Below are positions 43,838 through 52,809 of a stretch of DNA of 64,000 bases, in pieces. Source of the DNA: Hyphomicrobiales bacterium (GTDB taxonomy: Bacteria > Pseudomonadota > Alphaproteobacteria > Rhizobiales > Phreatobacteraceae); the NCBI GenBank assembly GCA_017304475.1, contig JAFKKV010000010.1, positions 62,001 to 126,000 on the forward strand. Reading direction: 5' to 3'. Below the pieces are notes generated by a model. That model was not told the origin of the DNA. It did not search any database and saw only the letters and a list, made by a program, of their open reading frames with translations. A program made the translations under genes and the position numbers. Each line of letters opens with the position of its first letter. Within the stretch, counting starts at the first letter, position 1.

Positions 43838-44701
43838 TCAGCTCTCGATGCAGCGCAGGAGCCACGCCTGGAAGGTGTGCATGGCATCCGTCTTTCGTTT
43901 CGAATTCAGGCTCGTGAGCCAGTACCGTCCGATCTGGACATCGATGTCGAAGGGGCGGACGAGACGTCCCTGCGAGATCTCGCTCTCGAACATCGCCACC
44001 GGCAGGAGCGCGATGCCCGCGCCCTGCGCCGCGGCGGCGGCCATGGTCAGCGAGGAATCGAAAATGGCGCCTTTGATCGTCGGACAGGCAAGGCCGGCCG
44101 CGGCGAACCAGCGGACCCATTCGTCGGTACGGTAGGAGCGCAAAAGCGTTTCACGGCAAAGGTCCGCCGGACTGCGCAGGCGTTCGGCGACGGCGGGCGA
44201 ACAGGCCGGCGAAAGCGGAGCGGCAAGCAGCGGGACGGCTTCGGTGGCGTGCCAGAAACCGTCGCCGTAACGAATGGCATAGTCCAGGCCCTCGCCGGCA
44301 ATGTCGACGAGGTTGTTGTTGGTCCGCAGCCGCAGGTCGATGAAGGGATTGGCGTCGTGAAAGGCCGGCAGCCGCCGCAGCAGCCAGCCGGTTGCGAAAG
44401 TGCCGACGGCGCCGACCGTGACGATGCTGCGGAACTGCCCCTTCTCGAACTGATCGATCGTCAGGCGCATGCGGCCGAAGGATTCGGCGATCACCGGCAG
44501 CAGGGCCAGGCCCTCATCGGTGAGGGCAAGCCCCCGCGGCAGCCGGTGGAACAACTGCGTGGCCAGGCGATCCTCCAGGTTTTTCACCTGATGGCTCACC
44601 GCCGCCTGGCTGACCCGCAGCTCCATGCCCGCCTTGGTGAAGCTCAGATGCCGCGCCGCCGCTTCGAACGCCTTGAGACCATTGAGGGGAAGATGGGACA
44701 T
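43838..44701 (-). CDS. LysR-family regulator of the AmpR/GcvA type
   Basis: A 287-residue LTTR. The N-terminus, LNGLKAFEAAARHLSFTKAG then VSQAAVSHQVKNLED, is that of the AmpR/GcvA branch. The effector domain resembles AmpR in several blocks: FIDLRLRTNNNLVDIAGEG, LDYAIRYGDGFWHATEA and CRETLLRSYRTDEW. AmpR senses cell-wall muropeptides and controls ampC, but no beta-lactamase gene is adjacent. The target may be the TTC38-like gene downstream or a distant gene. ATG 44701 is a good start. Confidence 0.82.
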   Translation of the reverse strand: MSHLPLNGLKAFEAAARHLSFTKAGMELRVSQAAVSHQVKNLEDRLATQLFHRLPRGLALTDEGLALLPVIAESFGRMRLTIDQFEKGQFRSIVTVGAVGTFATGWLLRRLPAFHDANPFIDLRLRTNNNLVDIAGEGLDYAIRYGDGFWHATEAVPLLAAPLSPACSPAVAERLRSPADLCRETLLRSYRTDEWVRWFAAAGLACPTIKGAIFDSSLTMAAAAAQGAGIALLPVAMFESEISQGRLVRPFDIDVQIGRYWLTSLNSKRKTDAMHTFQAWLLRCIES

Positions 44702-44909
44702 GGTCGCTGAGGCCCTGATTCATCTGTGGCTTGGCCGGAATTTCGCGGCCTTCGCGCCTCTTGCCACCGATCCCGCCATGGGTCGCCGCCTCTCGCGGAC
44801 AGCCGGCGCCTCGGCCCGAAGTCCTCGCGTCGCAGCGGCACGACCGCTTCCCGGATCTCCGGTGCAAAGCAGGCGTCTTTCGCGGCCCCCTGCCGCCCAC
44901 CGCAAGCGT

Positions 44910-45800
44910 CTAGCTCGCTTCTCCGAGGAACGGCGTGAGGTCGGCCAGCACCGCGTCGGGTGCCTCTTCCGGCAGGAGATGACCGCAACCGGGAAGCGCC
45001 CGGCCATAGATCGGTGCACCGACCCAGGGCCGCCAGCTGTCGAGCGGCGGGGTTGCCGGCGCCTTGTGTTCGGGCCAGAGCACCAGGACCGGGCAGCGCA
45101 ATTTCCGCCCGTCGCTCAGATCGGCCTGATCATGGCTCAGATCGATGCTCGCGCCGGCGCGATAGTCCTGGCACATGGCGTGGCGGACCTCCGGCCTGCG
45201 GAATGCCTGGCGATAGGCATCCAGGGCATCGGCATAGGCCGAGGGCACCAGCGCCATCCGCTCGAGCGTGACGTCGATGAAATAGTCGGGATCGGCGCCG
45301 ATCAGCCGTTCCGGAAAGTCATAGGGCTGGGCCAGGAGAAACCAGTGATAGGCGGCGAGCCCGAAGGCGCGGTCCGCCCGCCGCCACATGTCGGCGGTCG
45401 GGATGACCGTCAGAGAGGCATAGGCCGAGACCGCCTGGGGGGCGTCCAGCGCCATGCGATAGCCGACCCGCGCGCCCCGGTCATGGCCGACGACCGCGAA
45501 GCGATTGAAGCCGAGATGGGCCATCACGGCGAGCTGGTCCTGGGCCATCACCCGTTTCGAATAGGCTTCGGCCGAAACACCGATCGGGCCCGTGCTGTCG
45601 CCGTAACCGCGCAGATCGGTGGCCACCACGGTATGGTATTGGGCCAGCACCGGCGCGATATGGCGCCAGGCAAGGCTGGTCTGGGGATAGCCGTGCAGCA
45701 GCAGCACCGGCGGCCCCTCGCCGCCGATGACCCCGGCGATGCGCGCCTCGCCGACCTCGACCTCGAAAGGGCGGAAGCGGGGAAAAGCCGACGGGGTCAT
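44910..45800 (-). CDS. Alpha/beta hydrolase, haloacetate dehalogenase-like
   Basis: A 296-residue hydrolase with an aspartate nucleophile: D107 in VVGHDRGAR. R108 and R111 are placed as the carboxylate-binding pair of fluoroacetate dehalogenase. H152-W153 in YHWFLLAQP match its halide site, DFPERLIGADPDYF follows, and a His is found in PGCGHLLPEEAP. This points to haloacetate dehalogenase (DehH1/FAcD); a soluble epoxide hydrolase is the alternative. Its start overlaps the stop of the small subunit gene (ATGA), third in the GMC oxidoreductase operon. Confidence 0.8.
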   Translation of the reverse strand: MTPSAFPRFRPFEVEVGEARIAGVIGGEGPPVLLLHGYPQTSLAWRHIAPVLAQYHTVVATDLRGYGDSTGPIGVSAEAYSKRVMAQDQLAVMAHLGFNRFAVVGHDRGARVGYRMALDAPQAVSAYASLTVIPTADMWRRADRAFGLAAYHWFLLAQPYDFPERLIGADPDYFIDVTLERMALVPSAYADALDAYRQAFRRPEVRHAMCQDYRAGASIDLSHDQADLSDGRKLRCPVLVLWPEHKAPATPPLDSWRPWVGAPIYGRALPGCGHLLPEEAPDAVLADLTPFLGEAS

Positions 45801-46240
45801 GGCGCCACCCGCCAGATCGGACCGCGCGCCTTGACCTTGTCGAGCCCGGCCCAGGCCGCGGCGTCGGCCGCCTCGACCCGATGACCCAGCGGCTGCGGCG
45901 GCTCGGCCCGCCAGCCATAGGCGGCAAGCACCTGCGGCCGCTCGTGATAGTCGGCGACCAGTTCCTGAACCAGTGCACGGAACGGCCCGGACAGCGACTG
46001 TTCGACCGCCTCCAGCACCCGCTTGCGCTGCGCCGCCGCAGCACCGGCAAAGGCCTGTTCACCGCCGGCCTCCCGGCCGATCGCCGCCAGGACCGCCGCG
46101 TGGCGGGCGCCGTAGGATCGCCCGGCAAGGCCTGCGCCGGTTGCCGCCGGCAATGGCGTGCCGCCAGCCGAATCCGTCTCGCCCGGCAGCAAGCTATCGA
46201 TGACCGCATCGAGAAAGCTGTCGGAAAAGGTTTCGGTCAT
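45797..46240 (-). CDS. GMC oxidoreductase small-subunit-like protein
   Basis: A 147-residue protein encoded between a GMC oxidoreductase and a hydrolase, overlapping both by 4 bp. It contains FLDAVIDSLLPG at the start and a C-terminal AAYGWRAEPPQPLGH block, like the gluconate 2-dehydrogenase subunit 3 family that pairs with membrane-bound GMC dehydrogenases. No twin-arginine signal is obvious, unlike many subunit 3 proteins, so the family call is tentative; the tight overlaps argue for a complex with the flavoprotein. Confidence 0.6.
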   Translation of the reverse strand: MTETFSDSFLDAVIDSLLPGETDSAGGTPLPAATGAGLAGRSYGARHAAVLAAIGREAGGEQAFAGAAAAQRKRVLEAVEQSLSGPFRALVQELVADYHERPQVLAAYGWRAEPPQPLGHRVEAADAAAWAGLDKVKARGPIWRVAP

Positions 46241-47817
46241 GCCATATCCCCCGCAAGATCGTCGGCGATGCGTAAGCCCAGCGCCCCGATCGTCGAACCG
46301 GGATTCACCGCGCCGACGGTCGGAAACAGGCTGCCATCAGCCACGAGGAGATTGGCGACAGCATGGCAACGGCCGCGCCCGTCGGTCACCGAGCTCGCGG
46401 GATCGGCGCCCATCCGGGCCGTGCCGAGCAGATGCCAGCCAGTGAACGGGGCGAGGTCGACACGCACGGTCGAGACCGCGCCAGCCGCCCGCAGCACCTC
46501 TTCGGCCCGGTCCAGGCCGAAATCGAGCGCTTTGCGGGTATGGTCCGAGACCGTGTAGTCGAGCTTCACGCCCGGCAGGCCGTCGGCTTCGATCCGGTCG
46601 GTCAGCGTCACCCGGTTATGCGCTTCGGGCAGGTCTTCGTTGAGCACGAGCACGGCCATGGAGCGCTTGAACTCGTCGCGCACCAGCGCCTGTGATTCGG
46701 CCCCCCAGGGCGTCGCGAGGCGCGAGGCCTGGGTCATCAGCGGGTTTTCGCGCGTCACCTGCAGGTGGATGCCGCGCGTGAAGCCGCGGCTGAGATCGGT
46801 CTCGTAGAATTCATGGCTGTAGATCGCGCAGCCGCCGGGGCCGACCGGGCCGTCCAGCTCCTCGCGGAACAGGCCGCGCACATAGGCGCCGCCATGGAAC
46901 ATCAGGTTCTGCCCGAGCGCCGTTGACGAAACACCCGAAGCGAGCAGCAGCCGGGCCGTGCCGATGCCGTTGCCGGCGACGACCACGGCGGCTGCCGGCT
47001 GCACCATTTCGCGGCCCACACCGTCGCGGTAGCGCACCCCGGTCGCCCGCCCCGCCGCGATCTCCACTTCGACCACCACGGCATGGCCGCGCAGGTCGAC
47101 GCCTGATCGCACCGCATCGGCGAGATAGGTCTGGTCGACCGAGGCCTTGGCCATTGTCGTGCAGCCGGTGAGACACGGGCCGCAATGGTTGCAGGCCGGG
47201 CGGCCGGCATGGGCCACCGTGTTGATCGCGGCATCGACCGGCCACCAGTGCCAGCCGAGCTTGTCGAAGGCCCGCGCCGCGAGATTGCCCATGCGGCCGG
47301 GCGCGACCGGCGGCATGGCGCGTTCGGGCTTCGGCGGATAAGCGGGATCGCCGGCAAGCCCGGCAACACCCATGCGCTGGTCGTTCAGGTCGTAATAGGG
47401 TTCGAGATCGGCATAGCTGAACGGCCAGTCGTCGCCGACGCCGTCGAGCGAGCGGGTGCGGAAATCCGATGGGTGAAGGCGCGGAAAATGTGCCGCCCAA
47501 TTGATCGTCGAGCCACCGAAACCGTTCCACATCAGCGGCTTGAACGCCGAATTGCTGTCGTCGATCGGATAATCGGCGGAGGGCGTCACGGCGCCGGCGG
47601 CCAGCCGCATGTTCGGCGACGGTGCCCAGGAGCCGAGAAAGGCACGCTGCCAGCCGGCGGTCTGCATCGGCATGGCCGCATAATCGGCCGGGCCGCCACG
47701 ATCCAGCACGACGATTTTCAGATCCGGCCGCTGGGTGGAGAGCCGCCAGGCGAAGGCAGCCCCTCCGAAGCCCGCGCCGACCACCACGACATCCACCGGC
47801 TCGCGCCTGTCGACCAT
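46237..47817 (-). CDS. GMC-family FAD oxidoreductase
   Basis: A 526-residue flavoprotein. The FAD-binding Rossmann motif is VVVVGAGFGGAAFAW, followed by the GMC element WNGFGGSTINWAAHFPR and, in the C-terminal part, the catalytic region with GWHLLGTARMG and SLFPTVGAVNPG. A cysteine-rich insert near residue 210 (CNHCGPCLTGC) resembles a metal or Fe-S ligand set and is like that of membrane GMC dehydrogenases. ATG 47817 is preferred on family alignment. It heads a three-gene operon with the small subunit and hydrolase; the alcohol substrate is unknown. Confidence 0.87.
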   Translation of the reverse strand: MVDRREPVDVVVVGAGFGGAAFAWRLSTQRPDLKIVVLDRGGPADYAAMPMQTAGWQRAFLGSWAPSPNMRLAAGAVTPSADYPIDDSNSAFKPLMWNGFGGSTINWAAHFPRLHPSDFRTRSLDGVGDDWPFSYADLEPYYDLNDQRMGVAGLAGDPAYPPKPERAMPPVAPGRMGNLAARAFDKLGWHWWPVDAAINTVAHAGRPACNHCGPCLTGCTTMAKASVDQTYLADAVRSGVDLRGHAVVVEVEIAAGRATGVRYRDGVGREMVQPAAAVVVAGNGIGTARLLLASGVSSTALGQNLMFHGGAYVRGLFREELDGPVGPGGCAIYSHEFYETDLSRGFTRGIHLQVTRENPLMTQASRLATPWGAESQALVRDEFKRSMAVLVLNEDLPEAHNRVTLTDRIEADGLPGVKLDYTVSDHTRKALDFGLDRAEEVLRAAGAVSTVRVDLAPFTGWHLLGTARMGADPASSVTDGRGRCHAVANLLVADGSLFPTVGAVNPGSTIGALGLRIADDLAGDMA

Positions 47818-48088
47818 GCCCCCGGCCCCCCTGCACTGCCCATTTTGATCGTCGGGCAATCCGGCTGCCTCGCTCCGGATGCCGTCCGCCGGCATTGATT
47901 AGATCCGTTCCATCCTGGCGTCCGAAGGCGGTTTGGGCAACGGAGAAACATTTCAGCGTGGCTGCCTTGCAGCCCATGGTTTTCGTTCTCCCTCTTGTCC
48001 GATATTCGGAAGCACTCTCCGGCCTTCTCGCGTCATCATGAGCCGAATGCGCCTGTCGCGGCGCGGCTCGACCAAGGACGGACAGCTC

Positions 48089-49180
48089 ATGAGCATCGAA
48101 TTCATCGGCTATATCGCGACCCGCGAGAGTTCCGAGATCATTCCTCCGAGCGGCCCGGTCATCGATGTCGGCCATGTCGAGAAGGTCGCCCGCGCCCATG
48201 AGGCCTCGGGCTTCGACCGGGCGCTGGTCGCCTTTCACTCGACCTCACCGGAAAGCATCCTGGTCGCCTCGCACGCGGCTTCGGTGACCTCGAAGCTCGG
48301 CCTGATGATCGCCCACCGTCCGGGCTTCACCCAGCCCACGCTCGCCGCCCGCCAGTTCGCCACCCTCGACCAGTTCACCGGCGGCCGGGTGGCGGTGCAC
48401 ATCATCTCGGGCGGAGACGATGCCGAACAGCGCCAGGACGGCGATTTCCTGACCAAGGACGAGCGTTATGCCCGCACCGGCGAATATCTCGACGTGGTGC
48501 GCCGGGTCTGGACCAGCGACCAGCCCTTCGACCATCACGGCCGCTTCTATCGCTTCGAGCGGGCCTTCTCGACGGTCAAGCCGGTGCAGAAGCCGCATAT
48601 ACCCATCTATTTCGGCGGTGCCTCCGACGCGGCCATCCCGGTCGCCGGCCAATATGCCGATATCTATGCGCTGTGGGGCGAGACCCATGACCAGGTGCGC
48701 GAACTGACCGGCCGGGTGCGCGCCGCGGCGGCCCAGCACGGCCGCAAGCCGCGCTTCAGCCTGTCGCTCCGGCCGATCCTCGCCGATACCGAGGAACAGG
48801 CCTGGAAGCGCGCCGACGAGATCCTCGACCGCGCCCGCGAACTCGCCGACAAAACCGGTTTCACGCGTGCCAAGGAACCGGTCAATTCCGGTTCGCTGCG
48901 CCTGCTCGAAGCGGCCGCCAAGGGTTCGCGCCTCGACAAGCGGCTCTGGACCGGCATTGCGGCGCTCACCGGCGCACGCGGCAATTCCACCTCGCTGGTC
49001 GGCACGCCCGAACAGGTCGCGGACGCGCTGGTCGACTATTACGATCTCGGCGTCACCACCTTCCTGATCCGCGGCTTCGAACCCTATGCCGACGCCGTCG
49101 ACTATGGCCGCGCGCTGATCCCGCTGACCCGCGAATTGACCGCCCGGCGGGCGGAACAGGCCGGCGCGGCCGCAGCATGA
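48089..49180 (+). CDS. LLM-class flavin-dependent alkanesulfonate monooxygenase-like protein
   Basis: A 363-residue bacterial-luciferase-like monooxygenase of the SsuD/alkanesulfonate type, which uses FMNH2 to release sulfite. Clear motifs are IEFIGYIATRESSEI, IAHRPGFTQPTLAARQFATLD, GGRVAVHIISGGDDAEQRQDGD and the IPIYFGGASDAAIPVAGQYAD barrel strand. ATG 48089 follows AAGGA (48074-48078). No flavin reductase (SsuE) gene is adjacent. It is followed by a sulfonate-type binding protein, consistent with organosulfur use. The 47818-48088 region carries a GGCTGC-CTT-GCAGCC hairpin. Confidence 0.9.
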   Translation: MSIEFIGYIATRESSEIIPPSGPVIDVGHVEKVARAHEASGFDRALVAFHSTSPESILVASHAASVTSKLGLMIAHRPGFTQPTLAARQFATLDQFTGGRVAVHIISGGDDAEQRQDGDFLTKDERYARTGEYLDVVRRVWTSDQPFDHHGRFYRFERAFSTVKPVQKPHIPIYFGGASDAAIPVAGQYADIYALWGETHDQVRELTGRVRAAAAQHGRKPRFSLSLRPILADTEEQAWKRADEILDRARELADKTGFTRAKEPVNSGSLRLLEAAAKGSRLDKRLWTGIAALTGARGNSTSLVGTPEQVADALVDYYDLGVTTFLIRGFEPYADAVDYGRALIPLTRELTARRAEQAGAAAA

Positions 49181-49229
49181 GCCGCCGCGAAGTGCTATTG
49201 AGCTCCGGAACGAGCTTCCGGGGACAACC

Positions 49230-50255
49230 ATGATCGATCGCAGGACCTTCATCGCGGCGTCGGCCGCTGGTCTCAGTGCCGCGCCGCTGGCTGCGCAAAG
49301 CGCGCTTGCCGTGCGTGTCGGCTTTGTGCCGGTCATCGGCGCCAGCGCCCTGTTCGTGCTGGCGGGCGACGGCTCGGCGCGCGAGGCCGGGCTGAACCTG
49401 ACGCTGAGCAAGTTCGATTCCGGACCCAACGCCATCCAGGCCTTCGCGTCGGGCACGATCGACCTCCTGGTGATCGGCGTTGCCCCGGTGGCGGTCGCCC
49501 GCTCGCGCGGCTTCGAGACCACGGTGATCTCGGCGGCCGCGACGGGCGGCTCGGCCTTCGCCGCCGGCCCGGCCCTGGCCAAGGCTTTCGCCGATAACGG
49601 CAATGATCCGGCCAAGGCCTTTGCCGCCTTCCGGGCCGCCCAGGGCCGCAAGGCCAAGCTCGGCACCTTGCCGCCGGGCGCCGTGCCGACGGTCGCGCTG
49701 CACCATTGGCTGTGGAAGGTCGGCAAGGTCGACCGCGCCGATGTCGAGATCGCCAATATGGGCATCGAGGTGGTGCAGCAGGCCATGCTCGCCAGCGCCA
49801 TCGACGGCGGCACGCTGCTTGAGCCCTCGGTGACACTGGTCATCGAACGCGACCCGCGGATCAAGCGCATCGTCAATTCACCGGGGATGTTCCCGAACAT
49901 TCCGGGCGTGGTGGTCGCGGCCTCGGGCGCCTTCCTGAAGAGCCAGGCCCCCGCCGCCGAACGCTTTGTCGGCCTGTTCCGCCGGGCGACCGAGATCGTC
50001 GCCAAGGATCCGGCCAAGGCCGCGCCGCATGTGCTGGCCGCCCTCGGCGGCGGCCTGGTGGCGGAAGCCACCATCGCCCGTGCGCTGGCCTCACCTGCCA
50101 TCAGCTATGTCAATGATCCCAAGGAGATCCGCGCGGCGACCGAGGCGCTGCTGGCCTATCAGGTCGAGCTCGGCGATTTCGCCACCGCGCCGTCGACCGA
50201 AGGGCTGTTCGACCAGGCGCTTTATGAGCGCGCGGTGAAGAGCGCGGGCCGCTAG
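49230..50255 (+). CDS. Aliphatic-sulfonate/nitrate-type ABC substrate-binding protein (SsuA/TauA-like)
   Basis: A 341-residue periplasmic binding protein of the NitT/TauT family. The signal MIDRRTFIAASAAGLSAAPLAA is twin-arginine-like. The body has VRVGFVPVIGASALFVLA, SGTIDLLVIGVAPVAVAR, a KAKLGTLPPGAVPTVALHHWL block and LASAIDGGTLLEPSVTLV. Its ligand is probably a sulfonate, because it directly follows the LLM monooxygenase. It lacks its own permease; the ABC permease and ATPase at 54.3-56.1 kb are the likely partners. Confidence 0.85.
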   Translation: MIDRRTFIAASAAGLSAAPLAAQSALAVRVGFVPVIGASALFVLAGDGSAREAGLNLTLSKFDSGPNAIQAFASGTIDLLVIGVAPVAVARSRGFETTVISAAATGGSAFAAGPALAKAFADNGNDPAKAFAAFRAAQGRKAKLGTLPPGAVPTVALHHWLWKVGKVDRADVEIANMGIEVVQQAMLASAIDGGTLLEPSVTLVIERDPRIKRIVNSPGMFPNIPGVVVAASGAFLKSQAPAAERFVGLFRRATEIVAKDPAKAAPHVLAALGGGLVAEATIARALASPAISYVNDPKEIRAATEALLAYQVELGDFATAPSTEGLFDQALYERAVKSAGR

Positions 50256-50265
50256 GCCCGGCCGC

Positions 50266-50472
50266 TCAGAGCCCTTCGCGCAGGAAGGCCCGGATCCAGC
50301 CCTGGGCCGGCCGCTTCTGGCGCGGGCGGCGGGTTGGGGCCGGAGCATTCTGCCGGCCGGCCGGGATGAAACGCAGCGCGCGACGGGCATTGGCGGCGCG
50401 TGCGACGGTTGCGGAAACCTGGTCGAGTGCCGATGCGACGAAGCAGTCTTGAGAATGCTTGTACGTAATCAT
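50266..50472 (-). CDS. Small basic protein, hypothetical
   Basis: A 68-residue basic protein with no recognised domain. It has a strong GGAGGGG ribosome-binding site 6-7 nt before ATG 50472, which supports expression. The middle is Arg/Ala-rich, and the Pro/Arg-rich stretch RRPRQKRPAQ is disordered and could bind nucleic acid. It is convergent with the SsuA-like gene (11 bp gap) and about 60 bp downstream of a palindrome (50530-50548) in its promoter region. It may be a chance frame, but the ribosome-binding site is persuasive. Confidence 0.55.
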   Translation of the reverse strand: MITYKHSQDCFVASALDQVSATVARAANARRALRFIPAGRQNAPAPTRRPRQKRPAQGWIRAFLREGL

Positions 50473-50529
50473 GGCCGCCCCTCCGGGACTGGGGCCGCGC
50501 CATGCGGCCCGTGACCAATGAGTGCCACA

Positions 50530-50548
50530 ATGAACCCGATCGGTTCAT
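50530..50548. promoter_or_regulatory. Candidate operator palindrome
   Basis: ATGAACC-CGATC-GGTTCAT, a 7-bp-arm inverted repeat, lies 58 bp upstream of the small minus-strand gene starting at 50472. The rest of the 50473-50742 gap shows no gene. Confidence 0.4.
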
Positions 50549-50742
50549 GCGCCAGCGCACAGTTCGATCAAGGGAAAGATCGGCTTCCGGCTGCGACGAT
50601 CTTTCGCCGCTGCGCAAGCGCCTTCGCTGATGAAACGCCGCGGCAATCCATTGGTTCCGGCCCGGCAATCGGCACCGGCCCCGCCGGCGGCGGAGGTCAA
50701 GGTTCAGGCAACCGGCTCATGGGCTGGACCAAGCCCCGGAGA

Positions 50743-51762
50743 TCACGACCGCGCCAGGCCCGCCTCGCGCACGACATCGGCGAAACGCGCGACATCGGCC
50801 TTGATCAGCGCGCCGAAGGCCTTCGGTCCGTCCGCGATGATGTCGAAGCCAAGGCCCGACAGCGTATGCACGACCTCCGGGCTCTTCAGGGCCCCGGCGA
50901 TCAAGGCGTGCCAGCCCTCGACCAGTTCGCGCCTGGTTCCGGCCGGCAGCAGAAAGCCTTGCCAGCTGACCAGATCGAGCCCGGGGATCACGCCTTCGGC
51001 GAAGCTCGGCACCGCGGGCAGCGCCCCGGGGCGCGTCGCGGAGGTCACCGCGAGGCCGACCAGGGATCCTTCGCGCACCTGCGAGGTCACCGCCGGCAGC
51101 GTGATGTAGAGGGCGTCGAGATGGCCGCCGATGAGATCACGGGTCGCCGGCGCGCCACCATTATAGGGAATGTGGTTCACCTTCAGCCCGCCGAGCCGCA
51201 GATTGACCACCTCGCTGGCGAGATGGCCGATGACACCGAGGCCGGGCAGCCCGACATTCAGGCCGCCCGGGCGGGCGCGCACCGCCGCGACGAAGCCGGC
51301 GACATCGGTAAAGCCCGATTTCGGATGGGTCACCAGGATCTGCGGCGCGCTGATCGCCAGCGTCACCGGCTCGAAACTGGCCACCGGGTCAAAGCCGAGG
51401 TCGCGGAACAGGCTCTTGTTGATCGCCAGACTGTCACTGGCCACCAGCACGGTCAGCCCGTCGGGCGCCGACTTCGCGACACGCTCGGAGCCGAGATTGG
51501 TCGATCCACCCGCGACATTCTCGACCACGACCTGCAGGCCGGGCGTTTCGGAGACCGCCTTCGCGACCGCCCGGCCGAGCACGTCGACGCTGCCGCCCGG
51601 TGCGAAAGGCACGATGAAGCGGGCATTGCCGTCAGGCAGGCGTGGGCCGGACTGCGCCAGCGCCGGATGGGCGGCGAACAGGGCGCCGAGACCGGCCAGC
51701 ACGGCGCGGCGGCCGATGGCCCGCGCGGGGTCGAGGGCGATGGGATGGGAAGGGTGTGCCAC
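50743..51762 (-). CDS. Bug/TctC-family tripartite tricarboxylate transporter substrate-binding protein
   Basis: A 339-residue periplasmic binding protein. GTG 51762 (AGAGG about 8 nt upstream) is chosen over a TTG at 51795. A twin-arginine-like signal (GRRAVLAGLGALFAAHPALA) is followed by the Bug core: RFIVPFAPGGSVDVLGRAVA, VVENVAGGSTNLG and LVASDSLAINKSL. It is the second gene after a DapA-like gene on the minus strand. No TctA or TctB is nearby. The ligand may be a carboxylate linked to the DapA-like enzyme's substrate. Confidence 0.88.
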   Translation of the reverse strand: MAHPSHPIALDPARAIGRRAVLAGLGALFAAHPALAQSGPRLPDGNARFIVPFAPGGSVDVLGRAVAKAVSETPGLQVVVENVAGGSTNLGSERVAKSAPDGLTVLVASDSLAINKSLFRDLGFDPVASFEPVTLAISAPQILVTHPKSGFTDVAGFVAAVRARPGGLNVGLPGLGVIGHLASEVVNLRLGGLKVNHIPYNGGAPATRDLIGGHLDALYITLPAVTSQVREGSLVGLAVTSATRPGALPAVPSFAEGVIPGLDLVSWQGFLLPAGTRRELVEGWHALIAGALKSPEVVHTLSGLGFDIIADGPKAFGALIKADVARFADVVREAGLARS

Positions 51763-51933
51763 GGCTTGACCTCTCGAGCCGGCCGCCGCGAGCAAACCAC
51801 GCGGGTTCGATCGACAGGCCGGCCTCTATTTCGACAAGGCCGATGATCTTCGATGCCGTCCGTATTCTCAATGAAATGGGGCACTAAAGATTGATCCTGG
51901 CAAAGCAGAACCGGCTCCGGAACCGCCCTAACG

Positions 51934-52809
51934 TTAGGACAAATCTTCGAGCGCGGCCGCGACGACCTTGCGGTCTTCGGTGGAAAGCCCCGGTTGCGGC
52001 GGCACGGGATCGCCGACCGCATAGCCCTGCGCTTCCAGCCCCGCCTTGATGCACGCGGCGAGATTGAAGCGGGCGAAGATCTCGTTGATCCGCCAGAGCC
52101 TGCTCTGCCGCGCCATGGCCTCGTCCCAGGCGCCGCGCCGGCAGAGTTCGTAGAGTGCGACGCTCTCGCGCGGAATGAGGCAGGCGGGACCCGCCATCCA
52201 GCCGACCCCGCCGATCAGCATGACGGCCGCCGGGATATGGGCGGAGGCCGCGAAAACGGCGAGCCCGTCGCCGCAGCGATTGATGATCGACAGGAGCCGG
52301 CCGGTATTGGTGGAGGCGTCCTTGATCGCGACGATGCGCGGATGGCCGGCCAGGCGCTCGATGACCTCCAGCGACAGGTCCGAGCGCTGGAAATTCGGAT
52401 TGGTATAGAGCACCACGGGAATGTCGACGGCATCGGCAATGGCGCGGAAATAGGCCTCGATCGCGGCGTCCTTCAGCGGGAAATACGCTTCGCAGATCGC
52501 CAGGATTCCCGATGCGCCGGCCTTCTGATAGGCGCGCGCCTGCGCCACCGCATCGGCCGTCGCGGTGGCGGCGACGCCGGCGATGACCGGCACGCGGCCG
52601 GCCGCAGCGGTCAGCGTCGCCTCGACCACGGTCAGCCGTTGCGCCCGGTCGAGATAGGCGAATTCGCCGGTCGAGCCGAGCGGCGTCAGGCCGTGCACGC
52701 CCCTGTCGACGAGATCGGAGGCGAGACGCTCCAGCACCGAAGTCCTGATCCGCCCATCGGCGTCAACCGGCGAAACCAGATACGGATAGACACCGTGAAA
52801 GGACGTCAT
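51934..52809 (-). CDS. Dihydrodipicolinate synthase (DapA) family aldolase
   Basis: A 291-residue class I aldolase of the DapA/NAL family. The Schiff-base lysine is in [10 protein letters not shown] near residue 162, the catalytic tyrosine in [10 protein letters not shown] near 135, and the substrate-binding [10 protein letters not shown] near 45. A DapA of lysine synthesis usually sits elsewhere, and pairing with a TctC-type binding protein suggests a catabolic keto-acid lyase instead. A CCTAACGTTAGG palindrome overlaps its stop (51927-51938). It is divergent from the 53.1-kb binding-protein gene. Confidence 0.87.
   Translation of the reverse strand: MTSFHGVYPYLVSPVDADGRIRTSVLERLASDLVDRGVHGLTPLGSTGEFAYLDRAQRLTVVEATLTAAAGRVPVIAGVAATATADAVAQARAYQKAGASGILAICEAYFPLKDAAIEAYFRAIADAVDIPVVLYTNPNFQRSDLSLEVIERLAGHPRIVAIKDASTNTGRLLSIINRCGDGLAVFAASAHIPAAVMLIGGVGWMAGPACLIPRESVALYELCRRGAWDEAMARQSRLWRINEIFARFNLAACIKAGLEAQGYAVGDPVPPQPGLSTEDRKVVAAALEDLS

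Noticed and set aside
47933..48088. Longer N-terminus for the LLM monooxygenase
   Set aside because: The added residues do not fit the family start (MSIEFIGYI), and the ribosome-binding site is at 48074-48078.
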